DNA from: Nibrella viscosa
GTDB lineage: Bacteria > Bacteroidota > Bacteroidia > Cytophagales > Spirosomataceae
DNA: 64,000 nucleotides
Assembly (NCBI RefSeq): GCF_039541875.1
Contig: NZ_BAABHB010000012.1
Coordinates: 150,309-214,308 of the forward strand
Direction: 5' to 3'
Shown: in pieces, positions 58,235-64,000 of the stretch
Numbering within the stretch: the first letter of the stretch is position 1
Layout: the number at the start of each line of letters is the position of its first letter
Translations under genes and position numbers: made by a program
Notes under the pieces: generated by a model
The model's database searches: none
The model's input: only the letters and a program-made list of their open reading frames with translations
What the model was told of the DNA's origin: nothing

Positions 58235-61000
58235 ATGAAAAAGCTCTTCCTGTACTCCTTTCTTTTCACGTCAGGCTTCTCCCTACAGGCGCAGCCGAGC
58301 TTCCTCATTTCAGCCCCGGCTGCCAGCGAATACACCAAAATCGATAAAAGTGGCCGCACCGTACTGCCCAACGGCCGGTTCATCACCCCAAGAGGGCAGC
58401 AAATTACCACGGCTCCACACCCCTATGGATTAGCCATCAGTCCTGATGGTCAGACTGTGGTAACCGCCAATTCCGGCATCTCGCCGTTTTCCATCTCCAT
58501 TATCCGGTCTATTCTGGCCGCCAATCCGCAGGTGCGGCAGGTGCCTGAGGGGGCCAAAAACGACAAAGGGATTCTGGAAGCCTGCTTTATGGGGCTGGCC
58601 ATTACGCCGGACAACAAAACCGTGTACGTGGCCGGTGGCGAAACCAACAAGATCTTTGCCTTCGATCTGACGACCGGCAAACGCACCGGAACCATCAACT
58701 GCGCCGTAAAGAACGGCGGCACCGACTACTCACATGGCTACATCGGCGATATGGTGCTGAGCCGCGACGGCCGGACGCTGTACGCCGTCGATCAGATTGG
58801 CTTCCGGATGCTGGTCATCGACGTAGCCGGCCGGAAAATCCTGCATAACGTACCCACCGGCCGCTACCCATTCGGCATCACGTTATCGCCCGATGAGCAA
58901 ACGGCCTACGTGGCCAATGTGGGCGTATTCGAGTACAAGCCCTTCACCGACCTCGACCGCAAGAATCTGAAGGAAACCGCCCACGACTACCCGGCCTCCA
59001 AATACGGCTCCAAAGAAATGAAGGAAGGCGTACCCGAGAAAGGTATTCCGGCGCTGGGGGACCCCAACGCGCCCGAAGCGTTTTCGGTCTGGCGTATTAC
59101 GCTGGGCAGTCGGCCGCAGGTTCGGGCGAAAATCAAGACCGGCTTCCTGGTGGGGCAGCTAATCGAAGACTTTCCGGCCATTGGCGGCTCCAGCCCGAAC
59201 TCGGTGGTGGCAACTGACCAGTACGTCTTTGTCAGCAACGGCAACAACGACTGCATTTCCGTCATCGACATCAAAAAAGACACGGTGGTGCGCAACATTC
59301 CGCTTTCGTCCGACCCCCGGCTGGGTAAGTGGCGGGGGGTTATTCCGTTCGGGGTGGCGCTCTCGCCGGACGGTAAGCGGCTCTATGTGGCCGAAGCGGG
59401 TATCAATGCCGTGGGGGTGATTGACGTACCAACCATGCAGGTGATCGGCCACATCCCGACCGGCTGGTTTCCGTCGAAGCTGAAGGTGAGCCTGGACGGC
59501 AAAAAGCTGATTGTCGCCAACGCCAAAGGTTTCGGTAGCGGTCCCAACGGCGGCAAAAACTTTCAGATAGGACCGGAAGGCAGCTACATCGGCGGCCTGA
59601 TGAAAGGAACCGTCTCCGTCATCGACATTCCCGCCGATGCCCAACTGGCTGCCGAAACCCGGCAGGTGGTGGATAATAACTTCCGTTTCTCACCCGTTCC
59701 CACTGGTCGCCATACCAATCCGATTCCGCTGTACCCCCGGCACAAAGAATCGCCCATCAAACACATTGTTTTTATCGCCAAGGAGAACCGCACCTACGAC
59801 GAGATATTCGGGCAGGTAAGCGGTGGGCAGGGTGATCCGGCGCTGGCCCGCTACGGCCGCGATGCTTCCTTTACCAGCCGCGACAAGGCCCGGTCGGTCA
59901 GTAAAGTCACGGTGATGCCCAACCACCTGGCGCTGGCACAGCGGTTTGCCATGTCGGACAACTTCTACTGCGACGCCGACGTTTCGGCCGACGGGCACCG
60001 CTGGATGGTGAACACCTACCCCAACGAATGGGTCGAAACCGGCACCGCAGCCGCCTACGGCGGTCGGCGCAATATGCGGGATAGCTCCAATGCGCCCGGT
60101 AACCTGGCGTTCTATGGCTCGGCCGGTTCCATTTACCCGGAAGATTACAACGAAGCCGGCTCCATGTGGGAGCACCTGGAGCGGCACGGCAAGGCGTTCT
60201 TCAACTTCGGTTTTGGCGTAGAGATGGCGGGGGCCTACAGCGACAGCACCATGAAGTACATCGGCGAAAAGTACACCATCAATTACCCCCTGCCCGCTCC
60301 GCTGTACGACCGGTCGTCGCGCATCTTTCCGACCTACAACATGGCGGTACCCGACCAGTTCCGGACGGATATGTTTATCAAAGAATTCAACGAACGGTGG
60401 ACGGGTCCGGGCAAAACGCTGCCGTCCCTGATTACGCTGATGCTGCCCAACGACCACGGCACCCGCGAACGCCCCAAAGCTGGGTTCCCGTTTACGGAAA
60501 GCTATATGTCGGATAATGACCTGGCACTGGGCCGCGCCATCGAGTTTCTGTCCCAGACCCCCTACTGGAAGAACATGGTTATTGTGGTGCTGGAAGACGA
60601 CCCGCAGGGGGGCGTAGACCATATTGATGCGCACCGGAGCCCGCTGCTGGTGATTTCGCCCTACGTCAAAAAGAACTACGTGGGGCATGGGCATTACAGC
60701 TTCGGCAGCGTGTTCAAAACGTTCTGGCACATTCTGGGTATGCCCTACCAGAACCAGTACGATGCCGGAGCTACCGACCTCGCCGACCTCTTCACCGACC
60801 AACCCGACTTTAACCCCTACCACGCCGTACCCGTCGACGCCCGCGTGTTTGACCCCCAGAAAGCCCTCGACCCCTTCGACGAGAAATTCGACTGGAAAGC
60901 CTTCGCCGAATCCGAAGAACTCGACCGCACCGAAACCATGCAGAAGCGCCGGCAGGAAGATGACGAGCAGGCAAAGAAAAAACGGAAGAAGAAGCAGTAA
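58235..61000 (+). CDS. YncE-like beta-propeller fused to a phosphoesterase domain
   Basis: A 921-residue exported protein. A signal peptide (MKKLFLYSFLFTSGFSLQAQ) is followed by an YVTN-type propeller (residues about 50-490, repeats such as YGLAISPDGQTVVTANSG and GVALSPDGKRLYVAEAG) and a phosphoesterase/alkaline-phosphatase-like domain (about 545-880: IAKENRTYDEIFGQ, PNHLALAQRFAMSDNFYCDADVS, NDHGTRERP, VVLEDDPQGGVDHIDAHRSP) with metal ligands. The tail is lysine-rich (KKKRKKKQ). ATG at 58235 begins the signal peptide. A copy of its 3' end lies at 63760-63891. Confidence 0.88.
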   Translation: MKKLFLYSFLFTSGFSLQAQPSFLISAPAASEYTKIDKSGRTVLPNGRFITPRGQQITTAPHPYGLAISPDGQTVVTANSGISPFSISIIRSILAANPQVRQVPEGAKNDKGILEACFMGLAITPDNKTVYVAGGETNKIFAFDLTTGKRTGTINCAVKNGGTDYSHGYIGDMVLSRDGRTLYAVDQIGFRMLVIDVAGRKILHNVPTGRYPFGITLSPDEQTAYVANVGVFEYKPFTDLDRKNLKETAHDYPASKYGSKEMKEGVPEKGIPALGDPNAPEAFSVWRITLGSRPQVRAKIKTGFLVGQLIEDFPAIGGSSPNSVVATDQYVFVSNGNNDCISVIDIKKDTVVRNIPLSSDPRLGKWRGVIPFGVALSPDGKRLYVAEAGINAVGVIDVPTMQVIGHIPTGWFPSKLKVSLDGKKLIVANAKGFGSGPNGGKNFQIGPEGSYIGGLMKGTVSVIDIPADAQLAAETRQVVDNNFRFSPVPTGRHTNPIPLYPRHKESPIKHIVFIAKENRTYDEIFGQVSGGQGDPALARYGRDASFTSRDKARSVSKVTVMPNHLALAQRFAMSDNFYCDADVSADGHRWMVNTYPNEWVETGTAAAYGGRRNMRDSSNAPGNLAFYGSAGSIYPEDYNEAGSMWEHLERHGKAFFNFGFGVEMAGAYSDSTMKYIGEKYTINYPLPAPLYDRSSRIFPTYNMAVPDQFRTDMFIKEFNERWTGPGKTLPSLITLMLPNDHGTRERPKAGFPFTESYMSDNDLALGRAIEFLSQTPYWKNMVIVVLEDDPQGGVDHIDAHRSPLLVISPYVKKNYVGHGHYSFGSVFKTFWHILGMPYQNQYDAGATDLADLFTDQPDFNPYHAVPVDARVFDPQKALDPFDEKFDWKAFAESEELDRTETMQKRRQEDDEQAKKKRKKKQ

Positions 61001-61168
61001 GCCTTTACAGCACTATGCTATATACTCATTAGCGATACAATCGCGAACGAGCAAGTGCAATTTGAAGAGTCGAAAAACATGTTTTTACAATTTAGCTGAT
61101 ATAGTGTAGGTCTTCGATGAATAACTAAAGCTGCTGGAGGAGGCATCTAAACTAGTGTTGCTTAAAGG

Positions 61169-61780
61169 TTAAATAGTCGGGTATAGCTTATGTAGCTTAA
61201 CTCGGGCATCCTTGGTGGTAAACTGCCAGTTGGCCTTCGCTTGCTGTTGATTCCGGCGCTCCTGCCAAGCCGCCACTTCGCTGATTAGCCTCTCTTTAGT
61301 AGCCATTGGGCGACTCAGGCAGTCCCGCTGTAAGATGGACAACTCTATCTCGGCCATGTCCAGCCAACTGCCATGCTTTGGCGTGTAGACAAATTCTAGC
61401 CGATCCAGATACGCTTTGGCCTTTTCGGCTGTAAAGTTCGCGTAAAAAGCGCTAGGCTTATGAGCACTCAAATTATCACCTACCAGTGTCATTCTGGTGC
61501 AGTTGCGGTAAGGGCCATCCAGTAAAGTAGCGATCACACCTACCCAGGTGCGGGCGGTATGGTCGTCTTGGATGGACACATAACGCTTACCCGCCAAAGG
61601 CTCAAAAGCCATATATACCTCGCCTACGCCATGGCGGATATATTCTGAATCCTGTAGGCGAGTACCATCAGCGGCCCGGTATTCGACTACTTCCAGAAAC
61701 TGTTTGGGCGACTCATCCAGACACACTACTGGATACTGCTGCTCATAAGGACGCTCATAGACGGCTAATACTTGTTCCAT
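61169..61780 (-). pseudogene. IS630 transposase, DDE part
   Basis: 203 residues with the catalytic triad: D in VVCLDESPKQF, D in LVGDNLSAHKPS, E in KHGSWLDMAEIELS. It continues in the same frame as the upstream part, but two stop codons and a short stretch readable only in another frame lie between them. A segment of about 16 bp (61816-61831 region, on the minus strand after KAW) that relatives appear not to have would explain the break. The piece begins with an internal ATG, so it may not be made as such. Confidence 0.8.
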
Positions 61781-61858
61781 ACGATAGACAAACTCGGCAT
61801 TCTGCTGGGGTGGAATTACGGCTGCGGCCGACCGTCCAAGCTTTCACCCGCCAGGGCT

Positions 61859-62293
61859 TCAACTCATTTTTTTTAGCACAGTAGCCACACTGGTGTGCGA
61901 GAGCGAATCCACCACCTGTAACGCCACGAGCCGATCGGCGATGGCTTGCAATTTCCAGCGGCTTTCGCCCGCCGGCGGTTCACTACAGGCAATGGCCACC
62001 ACATGGGCCTCCACTTCACCAGTAAGTTTTTTGTCGGAGCGGGGTTGGCGAGGCTTCGGCTGAAACACAGCCATACCCCGCTCACAAAAGTCTTTACGAA
62101 TCCGCTCGATGCTGCGGGTAGAGAGATGGTAAGTCAGGGCAATGTGGGTCTGACTTTGCCGTTCAACCGCTTCATCACTGGCCAGCAAGACCTGAGCTTT
62201 TTGGATGGCTTTGGCCGAAGCTTTCCCTTTTTGTACTTTGGCCAGTAGTTCAGCCCGTTCAGTGGGTAAGAGGCAGATTCGGTGCTTGGTCAT
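61859..62293 (-). pseudogene. IS630 transposase, N-terminal helix-turn-helix part
   Basis: 144 residues with the helix-turn-helix region of IS630 transposases (LTYHLSTRSIERIRKDFCERG and VDSLSHTSVATVLKK). It ends just after a run of eight A (minus strand), where a -1 shift gives KKNELKPWRVKAW, the normal continuation of the family, suggesting that programmed frameshifting was used before the DDE part was disrupted. Confidence 0.82.
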
Positions 62294-62467
62294 CGTATAA
62301 AGAGTTTAATGACAAAAGCACAGAAAGTCGCCATAATACTCTTTAAGCAACACTAGTTAGAAACTTCCAATCAAAGTAAGAAGTTTTTTTTCCCAGAACT
62401 TAAATCCACAAAAAGCTCTTGACAAAGAAAAGATATGGCCTGAACTTTGTAGAAAAAATTAAATACT

Positions 62468-62653
62468 ATGAAAAATTATAATTTAACCGCCGTTATAGAA
62501 GGAGCAGATGGCTTTATGCATCACCAATACATGAAATTGTTATCATCTAATTCAGAGCAAGCGAAGGAAGAATTTGTTAGAAAGTGTGAAGAAGTTTACG
62601 CTAGCCATGGTCCAATTAAAATTGGGCTTATATATTGGTATGTAATTGGCTAA
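62468..62653 (+). CDS. small hypothetical protein
   Basis: 61 residues (start MKNYNLTAVIEGADGFMHH, end IGLIYWYVIG). No family recognised. AT-rich codons differ from the main part of the window. It could be the remains of a larger gene or an independent small orphan. Confidence 0.45.
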   Translation: MKNYNLTAVIEGADGFMHHQYMKLLSSNSEQAKEEFVRKCEEVYASHGPIKIGLIYWYVIG

Positions 62654-62687
62654 GTTTAAGGAAAGTATTAACAAGATTAATGTGAAG

Positions 62688-62934
62688 TGGCTTTGTTGTA
62701 TGGCCCATTTGGTAGGTTCACTAGTCGTGTAGCGACATTATGTTTGTAGCATTCAAGTGGCCAGACAGTGTTCAGCGTGCCGTAGGTACGACACAAACAA
62801 GCCTATTTAGGTAGCATACCTACGGCACGCTTGGTGCATTTCAAAGCAATTTGCCTACAACTATGATGTCGCTATGCGACAAAACGCTAACTACGCCTGG
62901 TAAGCTTATTAATTTGAGCCATGCAACAAAGCCA
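62688..62934. mobile_element. MITE-like 247-bp hairpin element
   Basis: The ends TGGCTTTGTTGTATGGC (62688-62704) and its inverse with one change (62918-62934) frame further inner inverted repeats (CGACATTATGTTTGTAG region against CTACAACTATGATGTCG; GCGTGCCGTAGGTA 62775-62788 against TACCTACGGCACGC 62817-62830). Direct repeats TGTGAAG (62681-62687 and 62935-62941) flank it like a target duplication; the next three bases TGG also match. No coding capacity. Confidence 0.75.
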
Positions 62935-62944
62935 TGTGAAGTGG

Positions 62945-63243
62945 TAGAATACAGTTGATACTAAGATACTCTCAGAGTGTATAAATAAGTGCTTTTAAAT
63001 TGCTAAGTGTTCGAGATAAGTCAAGAAAGTAGAACGTTTTAATTGATAATATATGTGCTTGAGAACTTTTATAGAGGAGTGAATAAAGCTGTAACTCAAC
63101 AACCGTCGTAACAATAGCCTCGTAGCCGCTCGGTTGATAGAAAATATTACAGAATAACGCTCTCCTCTATAAAGGCTTCTTTGCTTAGATCATAAGCTTG
63201 TAATTTGTATAGTTTTGAAAATCTTTAATAGACCTTTTACATT
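62945..63243. other. 299-bp AT-rich gap
   Basis: Between the MITE-like element and the next gene I see no open frame, terminator or repeat that can be supported. Confidence 0.4.
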
Positions 63244-63672
63244 ATGACTACCATTTTATCTTATTTGTTAATCTTGTCGACCACTTTTTTTAGTAATCTT
63301 GGTAATAAAGACCATGATATTGAACAGGTTCTTAAAGCTTTAAATTACCAGTTTAAAAACTTCTGCCGTGCATCAAGTAGAATTACCAAAGTTGATTTGG
63401 ATGATACTAATTTGATACTTGTATACGCGGATAAACGAGTTGCAACTATTAACCTTGCCATGGTTAAGTTAAAAACCAGATACGAACAAGGGAAATCATA
63501 TGTAGTATTTGTATGTGAAGGAAGAGATGATTGCTATGATGTAGGAGAACCTAAAAAGGAGACACCGGTATTCTTAGTAAGAATGAGTTTTTTGATTCCA
63601 TTTGATAGCTATAATCACGCTCTTTCAATAAAAGGGAATCTAGTAAAGCTTCAGGAATCAATAAACAATTAA
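63244..63672 (+). CDS. hypothetical exported protein
   Basis: A 142-residue protein with a hydrophobic N-terminus (MTTILSYLLILSTTFFSN, signal-peptide-like), followed by a mixed region with FVCEGRDDCYDVG and FLIPFDSYNHALSIKGNL. No family recognised. AT-rich, and its neighbours are mobile elements, so recent acquisition is likely. Confidence 0.6.
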   Translation: MTTILSYLLILSTTFFSNLGNKDHDIEQVLKALNYQFKNFCRASSRITKVDLDDTNLILVYADKRVATINLAMVKLKTRYEQGKSYVVFVCEGRDDCYDVGEPKKETPVFLVRMSFLIPFDSYNHALSIKGNLVKLQESINN

Positions 63673-63759
63673 CGAGTTTCATTAGCTGTATTAGTCAAAT
63701 ATTAATCTGACAAATAGTTTAGATTAATTTCATCTTTATCAGGTCAAAGTTACAAAGTC

Positions 63760-63891
63760 CGCGTGTTTGACCCACAGAAAGCCTTCGCCGAATCTGAAGA
63801 ACTCGATCGCACCGAAACTACGCAGAAGCGCTGGCAGGAAGATAACGAGCATGCGAAGAAAAAACGGAAGAAGAAGGAGAGTGTTCAGTAA
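63760..63891 (+). pseudogene. duplicated 3' fragment of the YncE-phosphoesterase gene
   Basis: The frame RVFDPQKAFAESEELDRT through KKKRKKK copies the last part of the gene at 58235-61000. Twelve codons are missing between two GAAAGCC repeats, point differences occur, and the end carries an extra ESVQ before TAA. No start or upstream domain is present, so this is a broken remnant of a second copy. Confidence 0.88.
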
Positions 63892-63896
63892 AGTGT

Positions 63897-63922
63897 GTCA
63901 AGTAAGAATGTCTTAACTTGAC
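63897..63922. repeat. near-palindrome before the IS256-like transposase gene
   Basis: GTCAAGTAAGA-ATG-TCTTAACTTGAC is an inverted repeat with one extra base. It lies just before the transposase start and could be the terminal repeat of the element. The other end is outside the window. Confidence 0.5.
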
Positions 63923-63928
63923 AACAAA

Positions 63929-64000
63929 ATGGGAAAGGGGAAAAAAGACTTTGATTATGCCAGCTTCCGTCAGGAAGCGATTCAACGCCTGATGGCAGGC
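63929..64000 (+). CDS. IS256-family transposase (partial, N-terminus)
   Basis: 24 codons, MGKGKKDFDYASFRQEAIQR and LMAG, resemble the start of IS256-type (mutator family) transposases, which open with a short basic stretch and a F-x-x-x-A-I-x-x-L helix. The rest is beyond the window. Confidence 0.6.
   Translation, partial: MGKGKKDFDYASFRQEAIQRLMAG

Larger units (their letters stand above)
61155..62353 (-). mobile_element. IS630-family insertion sequence, probably inactive
   Basis: The ends are perfect inverted copies of GTGTTGCTTAAAG (61155-61167 and 62341-62353) flanked by TA on both sides (61153-61154, 62354-62355), the target duplication of IS630/Tc1 elements. The 1199-bp element carries a transposase in two pieces on the minus strand. 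It was inserted 150 bp downstream of the YncE-phosphoesterase gene. Confidence 0.93.

Noticed and set aside
59690..60823. 377-codon open frame opposite the YncE-phosphoesterase gene
   Set aside because: Antisense shadow; the plus strand has signal peptide, propeller and metal-site motifs.
1..64000. tRNA or rRNA genes
   Set aside because: I did not recognise any cloverleaf with TTCRA arm or rRNA signature by eye; a tRNA search program would be decisive.

Overview
The window looks like a chromosomal segment of a Cytophagales bacterium (Bacteroidota), most likely a Spirosoma/Rudanella-type genus. Evidence: starts lack Shine-Dalgarno sites, several genes are preceded by the Bacteroidota -7 element TAnnTTTG, and families such as DUF2911, the fused SerB-SerA enzyme and the YncE-phosphoesterase fusion are typical of the group. 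Most genes are GC-rich; the CRISPR effector genes and the last 2 kb are visibly AT-richer.

1-7.3 kb (minus strand): end of an exported propeller protein, an FAD oxidoreductase coupled to cmk, a GNAT enzyme, then lutC, lutB and lutA (L-lactate to pyruvate). A small membrane protein plus an XRE regulator sit between lutA and lutB, with a palindromic operator candidate. 7.4-15 kb (minus): a complete non-phosphorylative L-fucose pathway (mutarotase, FucP permease, fucose dehydrogenase, fuconolactonase, diketo-deoxyfuconate hydrolase, keto-deoxyfuconate dehydrogenase, UxaA-type dehydratase). Its end products are pyruvate and L-lactate, so the neighbouring lut genes form a logical final step. 15-30.5 kb: adenine deaminase, an ECF sigma factor, rarA, an arginine block (argC, argG, a GNAT enzyme, with a glycosyltransferase inside), aat, proBA, an FGGY kinase, manA and a WYL regulator.

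30.5-44.4 kb is a type I CRISPR-Cas locus: cas6-cas3-cas5-cas8-cas7-cas4-cas1-cas2 followed by an array of 67 identical 29-bp repeats plus one degenerate terminal repeat (67 spacers). Cas3 carries its HD nuclease at the C-terminus, Cas1 has an N-terminal insertion, and base composition jumps at the cas7/cas4 start-stop overlap. Upstream of cas6 lies a separate two-repeat, one-spacer mini-array whose second repeat runs into a poly-T tract, like a short self-terminating RNA gene; this is the best candidate for an undescribed element and may be a cas-regulating guide RNA. Two pairs of spacers in the main array are near copies with mostly synonymous differences, pointing to repeated sampling of related phages.

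44.4-61 kb: housekeeping genes (M20 deacylase, trypsin-like protease, DUF937, SPL-type radical SAM, outer-membrane barrel), a serine operon (serB-serA fusion, DUF433 antitoxin, nonsense-mutated DUF5615 toxin, serC-like aminotransferase), a YheT hydrolase, an acyl-CoA dehydrogenase with a perfect 16-bp palindrome upstream, DUF2911 and a YncE-phosphoesterase fusion. 61-64 kb is a decay zone: an IS630 element with TA target duplication and a disrupted transposase, a 247-bp MITE-like hairpin with flanking direct repeats, orphan small genes, a duplicated 3' fragment of the YncE-phosphoesterase gene and the start of an IS256-type transposase cut by the window end.
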